Shown here: positions 15,909-23,686 of the stretch, in pieces
Layout: every line of letters begins with the position of its first letter
How positions within the stretch are numbered: position 1 is the stretch's first letter
NCBI GenBank assembly: GCA_050291365.1
Contig: JBNKJS010000003.1
Span: 62,001 to 126,000 of the forward strand
Reading direction: 5' to 3'
Length of the DNA: 64,000 bases
Source of the DNA: JAAGZL01 sp050291365
GTDB lineage: Bacteria; Pseudomonadota; Gammaproteobacteria; Chromatiales; Chromatiaceae
The notes under the pieces: model-generated
What the model was told of the DNA's origin: nothing
Databases searched by the model: none
What the model saw: only the letters and a program-made list of their open reading frames with translations
Made by a program: the position numbers and the translations under genes

Positions 15909-17018
15909 TTAGAATATGATTACGGAGCGGATGCTTTCACCACTGTGCATCAGATCGAAGGCGCGGTTGATATCCTCCAACGGCATGGTGTGAGTTACCA
16001 TGGTATCTAGCTCAATTTCACCATTCATGTAGCGATCAACATAACCGGGAAGCTCTGTGCGCCCCTTTACTCCACCGAAGGCGGTACCCTTCCAGGTACG
16101 TCCAGTTACCAATTGAAACGGACGTGTGCTTATCTCTTGGCCAGCGCCAGCAACTCCAATGATAGTGGATACACCCCAACCCATATGGGTACACTCCAGT
16201 GCCTCACGCATTACGTGTACGTTACCAATACATTCGAAAGAGTAATCGGCGCCGCCTTTGGTCATTTCGATAATTGCTTCGGAAACGCTACCGTTGATTT
16301 GACTTGGATTGACAAAATCAGTGGCTCCCAGCGCCTTTGCCATCTCCCACTTACCTGGGTTCAGATCTACTGCAATGATGCGACCAGCCTTGGCCATCAC
16401 GGCACCTTGAATACAGGAGAGGCCAATACCACCAAGGCCAAACACCACAACCGTTGAACCTGGCTCCACTTTAGCTGTGTTAAGAACAGCGCCAATACCG
16501 GTTGTGACGCCACAACCAAGCAGGCAGACCTTATCCAGGGGGGCTGCCTTGTTTATCTTGGCCAGGGCAATCTCAGGCACTACGGTATACTCAGAAAAGG
16601 TTGAACAACCCATGTAGTGATAGATGGGTTTCCCATTCATGGAGAAGCGGCGGGTTTTATCTGGCATGTATCCGGTCCAGACCGTGCCGGAAATAGATTG
16701 GCAGAGGTTGGTCTTTGTAGAGTGACAATACTCACACTCACCGCACTCAGGGATATAGAGCGGTATTACATGGTCACCCGGTTTTAAATCCTTAACCCCA
16801 GGACCACACTCCACCACCTCACAACCGCCTTCATGGCCGAGTACGCATGGAAATGCACCCTCTGGATCGTCCCCAGACAAGGTGAATGCATCAGTGTGGC
16901 AAACACCAGACGCTATGACCTTGAGCAGTACTTCACCCTCTTTTGGACCTTCCACATCGATCATTTCGATGGAAAGCGGTTTCTTTGGCTCCCATGCTAC
17001 TGCAGCCTTTGCCTTCAT
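15909..17018 (-). CDS. adhC: S-(hydroxymethyl)glutathione dehydrogenase, class III alcohol dehydrogenase
   Basis: The enzyme oxidises the spontaneous adduct of formaldehyde and glutathione to S-formylglutathione with NAD+, and can also reduce S-nitrosoglutathione. The 369-residue zinc enzyme has the catalytic zinc Cys in ASGVCHTDAF, GHEGG, the structural-zinc cluster CGECEYCHSTKTNLC, and the NAD-binding GLGGIGLSCIQGA. It is the first gene of the fghA operon, transcribed away from tetR; the operator palindrome at 17122-17137 lies about 105 bases before its ATG. Confidence 0.97.
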   Translation of the reverse strand: MKAKAAVAWEPKKPLSIEMIDVEGPKEGEVLLKVIASGVCHTDAFTLSGDDPEGAFPCVLGHEGGCEVVECGPGVKDLKPGDHVIPLYIPECGECEYCHSTKTNLCQSISGTVWTGYMPDKTRRFSMNGKPIYHYMGCSTFSEYTVVPEIALAKINKAAPLDKVCLLGCGVTTGIGAVLNTAKVEPGSTVVVFGLGGIGLSCIQGAVMAKAGRIIAVDLNPGKWEMAKALGATDFVNPSQINGSVSEAIIEMTKGGADYSFECIGNVHVMREALECTHMGWGVSTIIGVAGAGQEISTRPFQLVTGRTWKGTAFGGVKGRTELPGYVDRYMNGEIELDTMVTHTMPLEDINRAFDLMHSGESIRSVIIF

Positions 17019-17121
17019 ATTGCACTCCTAAACTAAATATCTTTGCGTTCTACTGTAATAAAATTGGTGTCTTCGGGTGTGTGCCGTTGACCAATTAGCT
17101 AAGTTTGGTGGAGGCAGAATA

Positions 17122-17137
17122 GAATGAATGTTCATTC
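17122..17137. promoter_or_regulatory. TetR-type operator between adhC and tetR
   Basis: GAATGAA TG TTCATTC is a perfect palindrome with 7-bp arms and a 2-bp centre. It lies in the 187-base divergent spacer, 68 bases before the tetR ATG. The TGAATG...CATTCA pattern is typical of TetR-family operators, so the regulator probably represses itself and the adhC-fghA operon, with release by formaldehyde or a related signal (inference). Confidence 0.75.
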
Positions 17138-17205
17138 CTGTCAAGATTTGTGTTATAAATACCAGAATAATCAATTACTAAAATAGAAATAGAGGTGGTA
17201 ACACC

Positions 17206-17805
17206 ATGCCTTATCTAAAGAAAACAGATCCGATCCCGGAACCTTTAGACTGCAAGATATTGACTGCAGCCCTGGATCTTTTTGTTGAACGCGGCTTCCA
17301 CAGCGTCTCGATTCACGATGTGCAGAAGCAGGCCAATGTCAGTATCGGCTCTATCTATAATCACTTTGGTGGTAAGGAGGGTGTTGCCAAAGCGCTCTAC
17401 ACTCACCTGCTAGGTGAATTCGATGAGATGATCAATGAGGTGACCAATGAAGATATCACTAACATTGAACGCTGTAACAAGATCATTCGTCTGCTGTTCG
17501 AATACACCGAAACCAAAAGTGCCATCATCTCCTATATGCTGCACTCCAAGCACAAAGAGTTCCTGCCGGACGAACCACCCATCTGCAGCTCTACACCATT
17601 CTTGGCGATGCGCGGAATCGTGCAAGATGGCATTAATGCAGGTGAAATACGAGACGGTGACCCCTGGGTAGTTACATCACTTATATTTGGCGGCGCCCTT
17701 CGCATGATTCACCTTCGTCTTGATGGGGTGATCAAGGAGCCGCTGACGAATTTTACCGATGAGTTGATAGAAAAAACCTGGCAAGGAATGATGCCTGATA
17801 GGTGA
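17206..17805 (+). CDS. TetR family transcriptional regulator
   Basis: The 199-residue protein has an N-terminal TetR helix-turn-helix: ILTAALDLFVERGFHSVSIHD, then ANVSIGSIYNHFGGKEGVAKAL (about residues 19-67). The C-terminal ligand domain is divergent, with a Cys in PPICSSTPF. A GAGGTGG Shine-Dalgarno precedes the ATG. It is divergent from adhC-fghA across a spacer holding a perfect palindrome, which points to local control of formaldehyde detoxification. The effector is unknown. Confidence 0.92.
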   Translation: MPYLKKTDPIPEPLDCKILTAALDLFVERGFHSVSIHDVQKQANVSIGSIYNHFGGKEGVAKALYTHLLGEFDEMINEVTNEDITNIERCNKIIRLLFEYTETKSAIISYMLHSKHKEFLPDEPPICSSTPFLAMRGIVQDGINAGEIRDGDPWVVTSLIFGGALRMIHLRLDGVIKEPLTNFTDELIEKTWQGMMPDR

Positions 17806-17839
17806 TCTCTAATTACAACATTAACAAACCACGCCACGG

Positions 17840-18631
17840 TTATTCATTTTTTGGCCAGGCAGAGCTGTCGATAGTATCTTGATAGGCGTGCCAGGTTGCA
17901 TGCCCTATAAGGGGCATTGTGACACCCAGCCCGATAAATGCTGTGACCATCCCAACAGCGACGGCAGCTACTATAAGAAGGGCCCATAGCAGCATGGTTC
18001 TCTTATTCCGAATGACAGCATTAAAACTGGAAACAACCGCAGTCACCATATCAACTCTACGGTCTAGGATCATGGTCAGTGAGAAAGCGCTGATACAGAA
18101 TATGAACGTCGCAAAAAGTGATCCCACCGCAAAGGCAATGAGCAGAAAAGTGGTTTGTTGAGCCAAACTGGGTTCTGCAAATGCGGGAAAGAAGATGTGG
18201 GATATTGAGAACGCCCTGGCCCACACGAGAAATATAACTAGTAGGAATGTTGCAAAAAGCATTTCATTTCCTATATGGCGCAAGCTGGTTCTAATCGCAT
18301 GCATTAGTGTTGGGGCTCGTCCCTGTTGGAGCTGATGGCTTATATCATAGAATCCAAGGGCGATAACTGGACCAGTAAAGATAAAACCAGACAGTAGTGA
18401 TAGTAAAACTACGAGATTTCCGAATGTGAGCGCCAGGTAGACAAGAAAATAGCTTAATATGACCAACAAAGCGCCATAACTGAGACTGGGCAGAGGAGCA
18501 CGCTTGATATCCTGCCACCCGAGCTCCAGCCATTTTAACGGATCTCTGATATCAAGCCTTTTACAGGGTGCAGCAAAGGAGTTGGACTTATTCCCCTGGT
18601 CATTAGATTGCTGATTGATAGATTCAGGCAT
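17840..18631 (-). CDS. DUF2189-type multi-pass inner-membrane protein
   Basis: The protein resembles the DUF2189 family of small polytopic membrane proteins. From ATG 18631 it has 263 residues with about six hydrophobic helices (for example LVILSYFLVYLALTFGNLVV, MLLWALLIVAAVAVGMVTAF) and the family-type N-terminal WLELGWQDIKRAPLPSLSYG. The frame opens at a TTG at 18649, but GAGGAGAGG at 18639-18647 sits seven bases before the ATG at 18631, which sets the start. Function is unknown; some family members lie near cytochrome oxidase genes, but not here. Confidence 0.8.
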   Translation of the reverse strand: MPESINQQSNDQGNKSNSFAAPCKRLDIRDPLKWLELGWQDIKRAPLPSLSYGALLVILSYFLVYLALTFGNLVVLLSLLSGFIFTGPVIALGFYDISHQLQQGRAPTLMHAIRTSLRHIGNEMLFATFLLVIFLVWARAFSISHIFFPAFAEPSLAQQTTFLLIAFAVGSLFATFIFCISAFSLTMILDRRVDMVTAVVSSFNAVIRNKRTMLLWALLIVAAVAVGMVTAFIGLGVTMPLIGHATWHAYQDTIDSSAWPKNE

Positions 18632-18826
18632 GCCCCATCCTCTCCTCAAAATAACCCTTGAATAAGACTAGTTCCATATCCTGTAGTTCTACTAAGTGTA
18701 AGACAAATAATAGAAAATAAAAGCATTCTATTGTCAGTCATATGGCCAGCTAAGTGTAATTCGAGAGATATTTAACCGAAGAATTACACAACCATGTCGT
18801 GCATTTATTAACAATGAAATTAATGC

Positions 18827-18854
18827 TTGCAATTCCAGATTATAGGCCTAAAAT
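18827..18854 (+). promoter_or_regulatory. Promoter of the speDEC polyamine operon
   Basis: TTGCAA (18827-18832), a 16-nt spacer and TAAAAT (18849-18854) make a good sigma-70 promoter, giving a leader of about 105 bases before the speD start. Confidence 0.6.
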
Positions 18855-18860
18855 TGCGCC

Positions 18861-18965
18861 ACATTTTTAAACCTGTGGGGTTTTATGTTTTTTAGCTAAC
18901 CGAGCGTCTCTCCTAATGCGACGCCGGCCTTTTTTCGACGTTGTTTATTTTTGGAGAGTACCTTT
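18861..18965 (+). promoter_or_regulatory. Structured 5' leader of speD, candidate attenuator or translational switch
   Basis: Within the leader, AAACC/GGTTT at 18869-18883 form a small hairpin followed by a T-run (18888-18893). A second, GCGTC (18904-18908) with GACGC (18920-18924), precedes CGGCC and a six-base T-run. CTCTCC (18908-18913), partly in the loop of the second hairpin, is perfectly complementary to the Shine-Dalgarno GGAGAG (18953-18958). Such a layout could switch speD translation or transcription, perhaps with polyamine level; it matches no riboswitch class known to me. Confidence 0.4.
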
Positions 18966-19433
18966 ATGGGGCTAGAAGCTTCTGAGGCGCTTGATAGCGT
19001 TATTCCTATTCCATCCACAGTGGCCCTCGCCACTGGGTTTTCTGCTGGAACCGAAAGTGAAGATCACTTTACCACCCGCAATGGCTTTGAGTTTGCCGGT
19101 ACCCATCTGATTCTGGATTTCTGGGGAGCCACCGGTCTAGATGAACTTGATCGAATGGAACAAGCCATGCGTGAAGCGATCGATGTCGCAGGCGCCACAC
19201 TACTACATATCCACCTACACCATTTCACTCCTAATGGCGGTATCTCCGGGGTGGCAGTGCTGGCAGAATCACACATAAGTGTGCACACTTGGCCTGAACG
19301 TAACTTCGCTGCTTTTGATATCTTTATGTGCGGTGATGCTATGCCTGAGATGGCTATCCCCGTTCTGAAGCGCGCCTTCTGTCCTGAACGTATGGTGATC
19401 AGTGAACACCTGCGTGGAGTTGTAAACAAATGA
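18966..19433 (+). CDS. speD: S-adenosylmethionine decarboxylase proenzyme
   Basis: SpeD makes decarboxylated AdoMet, the aminopropyl donor for spermidine. The 155-residue protein is the short prokaryotic proenzyme: autocleavage occurs before Ser102 in LAESHISVHTWPE, giving the pyruvoyl group, and HIHHF-type residues lie near 81-87. The frame extends to a TTG at 18951, but TTGGAGAG at 18951-18958 is a Shine-Dalgarno for ATG 18966. It overlaps speE by four bases (ATGA). It is the first gene of a polyamine operon. Confidence 0.95.
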   Translation: MGLEASEALDSVIPIPSTVALATGFSAGTESEDHFTTRNGFEFAGTHLILDFWGATGLDELDRMEQAMREAIDVAGATLLHIHLHHFTPNGGISGVAVLAESHISVHTWPERNFAAFDIFMCGDAMPEMAIPVLKRAFCPERMVISEHLRGVVNK

Positions 19434-20284
19434 GCAAACTGTTCAACGAAACACTTTACGATGCCCTGAACCAGAGCTTCCGCATTGATAAGGTCTATTT
19501 TGAACAGAAGACCGATCATCAGCACCTGATGATCTTTCACAACGCCTTCCTAGGCCGTGTAATGACCCTAGACGGCATTGTGCAGACCACAGAGAAGGAT
19601 GAGTTCATCTACCATGAGATGATGGCCCATGTGCCTATTCTGGCCCATGGAAACGCTCGCAGTGTGCTGATTATAGGTGGCGGAGACGGTGGTATGCTGC
19701 GTGAAGTGGCCAAACATGCCTCTGTTGAACAGATCACCATGGTGGAGATAGATAATGCCGTGGTTGAGATGGCCAAGGCCCATCTGCCCAACCACTCCAA
19801 CGGAGCCTTTGACGATCCACGTCTGGATCTGGTCATTGCCGACGGCATGGATTTCGTACGTGATACCGACAAGCGCTTCGACGTCATTATCTCAGACAGT
19901 ACCGACCCGATCGGCCCAGGCGAAGTTCTGTTCACAGAAGATTTCTACGCCCAGTGTAAACGGATACTGAATCCAGGTGGTGTGATTGCCACCCAGAACG
20001 GTGTCCCTTTTTTCCAGATCGATGAGGTCCTGTACACTGCTAGGCGCATGTCTCAACACTTTTCAGATCAGACCTTCTACTCAGCAGCTGTCCCCACCTA
20101 TTATGGCGGAGTCATGACCTTCGCCTGGGGCAGTGATGATGCCTCCCTGCGCCGGATTGATATTGCTACCCTGCGTCAGCGGTTTGAATCATCTGCTATT
20201 GCCACTCGCTACTATACCCCTGAGATCCACCAGGCCAGCTTTGCCCTGCCACGCTACGTTTTGGATGCCCTCGCGGCTGGATGA
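19430..20284 (+). CDS. speE: Spermidine synthase
   Basis: SpeE transfers the aminopropyl group from decarboxylated AdoMet to putrescine, releasing spermidine and methylthioadenosine. The 284-residue protein shows LIIGGGDGGMLREVAKH (AdoMet-type binding), VEIDNAVVEMAK, the gatekeeping/catalytic segment ISDSTDPIGPGE and TYYGGVMTFAWGS. Starts with ATG overlapping the speD stop; speC follows after three bases. Full length, bacterial type. Confidence 0.97.
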   Translation: MSKLFNETLYDALNQSFRIDKVYFEQKTDHQHLMIFHNAFLGRVMTLDGIVQTTEKDEFIYHEMMAHVPILAHGNARSVLIIGGGDGGMLREVAKHASVEQITMVEIDNAVVEMAKAHLPNHSNGAFDDPRLDLVIADGMDFVRDTDKRFDVIISDSTDPIGPGEVLFTEDFYAQCKRILNPGGVIATQNGVPFFQIDEVLYTARRMSQHFSDQTFYSAAVPTYYGGVMTFAWGSDDASLRRIDIATLRQRFESSAIATRYYTPEIHQASFALPRYVLDALAAG

Positions 20285-20287
20285 CCC

Positions 20288-21433
20288 TTGGACAATCGGG
20301 TCATTCGATTTGGCGGCAGTGAGGAGGAGCAAGAGCAGTATCGTGCGCTGGTAAAGCAGCACGGCTCCCCCCTGCTGATTCTTGACTGCAATGAACTGCG
20401 TAAGCGTTACCGGCTGTTGCAGGAGCAACTCCCAGGGGCAGACCTCTACTATGCCATCAAGGCCTTCGCCCATCCGGCTGCTCTGGAAATACTGAGCGAG
20501 ATGGGGGCAAACTTTGATGTTGCATCTGCAGGTGAAATAGAGCTGCTTAGAGATCTGCAAATCAGTGGCAGGCGTACCATTCATACCCATCCGATCAAGA
20601 AGGATGCCGATATAAAGGCTGCCCTAAGGGGTGGCTCCACCACCTTTGTGGTGGATAATATCGATGAGTTAAAAAAGCTTATCCCCTACAAACAGCGTAT
20701 TGGTCTGCTACTGCGAGTGAGTTTCCGCAGCGACACGGCCAAGGTGGATCTATCGCGTAAATTTGGCTGTGCCCCGGAGCAGGTACCGGAACTGGTACAC
20801 CAGGCCGCCGAATTGGGGGTTCATGTACGCGGGCTTTCATTCCATGTGGGCTCTCAGAGTCTTACACCAGACGCTCACGTAGATGCTATCAAGCGCTGCG
20901 CCGCCCTGATTGCAAAGATTGAACAACGTGAGAACCGCCCTATGGACGTACTGGATATCGGCGGTGGATTTCCCGTGGACTACGATATGACCGGTTTCGA
21001 TGCGGATAGCTACTTCGCGCCTATTCGTACAGCGTTGAAAGAACTACCTGAGCACATCAGCGTCATCGCAGAACCAGGTAGATTTCTGATCGCACCTGCA
21101 GTCACAGGCATAAGTAGCGTCACGGGTAAGGCACGGCGTGGAGATTATCTCTGGTACTACCTGGATGACGGCATCTACGGCTCCTACAGCGGACAGTTGT
21201 TTGATCACACCATCTATCCACTGCAGATATTCAATGACGCCTCAGAGCGCAAGAGATCAATCCTGGCCGGCCCCACCTGCGACAGCATAGATATTATCGC
21301 AGAGGATGTAGAACTGCCCGAACTGCAGGAGGGAGACCTTATTATCGGTTATATGATGGGGGCTTACACCCATGCCACATCAACCCGATTTAACTCCATT
21401 GAAGCGGCCATGATTATCGTGATTAATAAATAA
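20288..21433 (+). CDS. speC: Fold-type III ornithine decarboxylase
   Basis: This PLP enzyme of the alanine-racemase fold is read as ornithine decarboxylase, giving putrescine for SpeE. The 381-residue protein has the PLP lysine Lys58 in YYAIKAF, the glycine-rich DIGGGFPVDY, EPGRFLIAPAV, HVGSQ, and the GPTCDSID motif whose Cys and Asp are typical of ornithine rather than diaminopimelate decarboxylases. The start is TTG, three bases after speE. Because the group also includes lysine/ornithine and diaminopimelate enzymes, substrate is inferred from GPTCDSID and from the speD-speE context. Confidence 0.9.
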   Translation: MDNRVIRFGGSEEEQEQYRALVKQHGSPLLILDCNELRKRYRLLQEQLPGADLYYAIKAFAHPAALEILSEMGANFDVASAGEIELLRDLQISGRRTIHTHPIKKDADIKAALRGGSTTFVVDNIDELKKLIPYKQRIGLLLRVSFRSDTAKVDLSRKFGCAPEQVPELVHQAAELGVHVRGLSFHVGSQSLTPDAHVDAIKRCAALIAKIEQRENRPMDVLDIGGGFPVDYDMTGFDADSYFAPIRTALKELPEHISVIAEPGRFLIAPAVTGISSVTGKARRGDYLWYYLDDGIYGSYSGQLFDHTIYPLQIFNDASERKRSILAGPTCDSIDIIAEDVELPELQEGDLIIGYMMGAYTHATSTRFNSIEAAMIIVINK

Positions 21434-21444
21434 CCAGGCCTAAT

Positions 21445-21640
21445 AGCTACCGCGTCCTCGGCAACTGCTCCATGCGTTGCTCTCGATAATTGCTCCTGCA
21501 TTATTCTACTTTCGCCCATCCATGGGCTCGTACCTCCTGCGTCCATGCACTCGTGCTATCGCCTCTTGCCTACATCCATGTAGGCAAAAGCTACCGCGTC
21601 CTGCTATCGCTCCTTGCCTACATCCATGTAGGCAAATAAA
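21445..21640. repeat. Array of short palindromes after the polyamine operon
   Basis: Several inverted repeats lie in series: arms GCAAC/GTTGC (21461-21480), ATAAT/ATTAT (21486-21504), GCCCA/TGGGC (21514-21527), and two identical 22-base palindromes with arms TTGCCTACA/TGTAGGCAA around TCCA (21566-21587 and 21614-21635). The spacers share GCTACCGCGTCCT and CTATCGC motifs. Loops are mostly (T/C)CCA or CTCC. This is a REP-like intergenic repeat, not a CRISPR. No protein gene is supported in 21434-21791. Confidence 0.75.
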
Positions 21641-21791
21641 CCGTAGGTGCTACAGAAGGAAAAATGGGCTTTGTTCACAATAAAGCTGTACTCTTCCGAC
21701 TTCAAAAATGGCTTTCTGGTAATCTGGCTATGATTTAATCTATGAGTAATACTTACCCGTATTCCCATGTATGGGACAAGGAGTCGATATT

Positions 21792-22244
21792 ATGGCTGTT
21801 GAAAAAAATGCACCCTGCTACATCTGTTGGTTCTTTACTCTCTCGCTGGCTATCGCTGCCGGTACTCTGCTTGTAGATGCAATAAGAGCTGGAATCTCTT
21901 ATGCCACTTCTGACCAAATTACTAATAGGGTCAGTGATAATAGTAACAGACTGGGTTCTAGTGAAACCAAAACACCGAAACCTCCAAAAATTGAAATGCC
22001 TAAAAAAGAATTACCTATCGTAAAACTTACACCTAAAAAAGAGTTGCCTGAAAGCGACATTTTAATAAAAGTCTTACCTGAAAAAAAATCACCTAAAAAA
22101 GGCATACCCAAAGAAGATATGCCTGGATATCAAACTACGCTGCAAACATGTAATTTCTGGAAGAAAGAGGTTAAGAAAGAGGCCACAAGTCAAAATACCG
22201 CATACATGGAAGCTGCATGTAATAGGCTTAAGAGCTATGAATAG
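21792..22244 (+). CDS. Small membrane-anchored protein with repeated Lys-Lys-Leu-Pro motifs
   Basis: Not recognised. From ATG 21792 (AAGGAG at 21778-21783, eight bases upstream) the protein has 150 residues: an N-terminal membrane segment (about 11-33, CYICWFFTLSLAIAAGTLLV), a Ser/Asn region, then a repetitive stretch at about 70-112 with PKKELP, PKKELP, PEKKSP, PKKGIP and PKEDMP, and a C-terminal domain with two Cys (QTCNFWKKEVKK, EAACNRLK). The N-in/C-out orientation and a spacer-like repeat suggest a periplasmic terminal domain held away from the membrane. Function unknown. Confidence 0.6.
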   Translation: MAVEKNAPCYICWFFTLSLAIAAGTLLVDAIRAGISYATSDQITNRVSDNSNRLGSSETKTPKPPKIEMPKKELPIVKLTPKKELPESDILIKVLPEKKSPKKGIPKEDMPGYQTTLQTCNFWKKEVKKEATSQNTAYMEAACNRLKSYE

Positions 22245-22308
22245 AGAACAAAGTGCCGAGCCTCTGTTTTTTCACTGGTAAAGTTCTACGTTAAATATAA
22301 GGAACACC

Positions 22309-22758
22309 ATGTCACTTAATGATCTTATCACTACACTGCAGCTGTCGATTGGTCCGGTCATTCTAATATCAGGGGTGGGACTCATCCTGTTGAGCATGAC
22401 TAACCGCTTAGGGCGCATCATCGACCGGTCTCGTCTTCTTACGCAGGAAATCCGCAGTGCATCAGATACCGATCGTAAACGTATCCTTGCAGAGCTCAGA
22501 ATCTTCTCAAGCAGGGCAAGACTATCAAGAGCAGGCATCGCACTGGCCGTCCTTAGCGTCCTCCTGGCATCGTTATTAATCATTTGTCTGTTTCTGGGTG
22601 CTCTGTTACAGATAGATGTAGCTGCGTTCATCGTGACACTATTTGTCCTCTGTATGCTCTGCCTGGTCTTCTCACTGTTTCTGTTCTTATTTGATATTAA
22701 CCTATCTCTCAAGGCTATCTGGCTTGAGATTCCACCTGAAGGACGTAGCGATACCTGA
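22309..22758 (+). CDS. DUF2721 family membrane protein
   Basis: The 149-residue protein matches DUF2721: an N-terminal membrane segment (IGPVILISGVGLILLSMTN), the charged NRLGRIIDRSRLL motif that defines the family, a cytoplasmic helical region, then two hydrophobic segments (about 80-125). The role of the family is unknown. It has its own gap on each side and is not obviously in an operon. Confidence 0.85.
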   Translation: MSLNDLITTLQLSIGPVILISGVGLILLSMTNRLGRIIDRSRLLTQEIRSASDTDRKRILAELRIFSSRARLSRAGIALAVLSVLLASLLIICLFLGALLQIDVAAFIVTLFVLCMLCLVFSLFLFLFDINLSLKAIWLEIPPEGRSDT

Positions 22759-22868
22759 CTATTTTTATGCGCCGATTCGCTTTGCTGTACGACATATAAA
22801 ATTGCCGGTTATGCTAAGGGTTCAACTCTCCTGCAGGAAGCCAGTCCCCTGGGTGAAAATTATTTATC

Positions 22869-22908
22869 CGCAAATAAACGCGAATAAACGCAAATGGTTG
22901 CGAATACA
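22869..22908. repeat. Short tandem repeat of a 10-base unit
   Basis: Four consecutive 10-base units CGCAAATAAA, CGCGAATAAA, CGCAAATGGT and TGCGAATACA lie in the 240-base gap between the DUF2721 gene and the hydrolase. A degenerate inverted copy of the same family is at 53101-53135. Confidence 0.6.
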
Positions 22909-22998
22909 TATTTCACCATGTTGTTTGGTTTGAGCGTGTGATCAATGATACTTTTGTCTCTGAGTACCATTTCTTATAATCATTAAACGGATTAAATA

Positions 22999-23667
22999 AT
23001 GAAGATAGTTTTGCTTCCTGGCATGGACGGAACAGGCGTTTTATTTGAACCGTTCCTTGAATTAACGCCTGCCGGAATAGAGGTTATCAGTTTGCCTCTA
23101 ATACAGTCCCCTAAATATGACTATGCAGATCATGCAAAACATGTAATGAGCCAGATCGGTGATGAACCAATAGTGCTTGTTGCTGAGTCATACTCTGGGA
23201 TGATTGCGTATGAGATGCTTAGGTTAGGTTGTACAAATATAAAGCATATTGTTTTTGCTGCCAGTTTTATGTCTCGACCATCTGTATTAACAGCATTTGC
23301 TATGTATCTGCCAATTACATTGGTTAAGAGCAGATTATTTCCTTACGTGTTAGGAAAGGTATTATTTGGAAGGTATTCCACGGCAAAATTAACAGACTGC
23401 TTTTATGCGGCATTGGATTTGGTTGATAATAAGGTGCTAAAGCAAAGGCTTCATCAGATAGCGTACCTTCAAGAGCCAAGAGATAAGATTAGCGTTCCAT
23501 GCACCTACATTAGGCCAAAAAGTGATAATTTTGTTTCAATGGCAGTTATAAAATCGTTTGAGATATTGTGTGAAGATTTGGATATACGTGAGATTAATGG
23601 CTCACATTTTATACTTCAAACCAATCCTAGTGAATGTTGGCAAATAGTACAAAATGCACTCACTTAA
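22999..23667 (+). CDS. Alpha/beta-fold hydrolase, substrate unknown
   Basis: The 222-residue cytoplasmic protein has a compact alpha/beta-hydrolase fold. It starts KIVLLPGMDGTG (oxyanion-hole loop); the nucleophile elbow is AESYSGM with the serine near residue 64, and the catalytic histidine is in NGSHFILQTNP close to the end. The predicted acid is Asp in RPKSDNFV. The lid region is short. Family members include esterases and thioesterases; nothing here fixes the substrate. Base composition looks more A+T-rich than the putP gene that follows 19 bases later. Confidence 0.8.
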   Translation: MKIVLLPGMDGTGVLFEPFLELTPAGIEVISLPLIQSPKYDYADHAKHVMSQIGDEPIVLVAESYSGMIAYEMLRLGCTNIKHIVFAASFMSRPSVLTAFAMYLPITLVKSRLFPYVLGKVLFGRYSTAKLTDCFYAALDLVDNKVLKQRLHQIAYLQEPRDKISVPCTYIRPKSDNFVSMAVIKSFEILCEDLDIREINGSHFILQTNPSECWQIVQNALT

Positions 23668-23686
23668 TACATAATGAGACAATAAA

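Noticed and set aside
18650..18826. Small gene between the DUF2189 gene and speD
   Set aside because: Stops occur in all frames and no Shine-Dalgarno with a plausible frame is present; only the promoter and leader are supported.
21461..21635. Possible CRISPR array
   Set aside because: Repeats are palindromes of different sequence, only two are identical, spacing is irregular and no cas gene is in the window; it is better read as a REP-like cluster.
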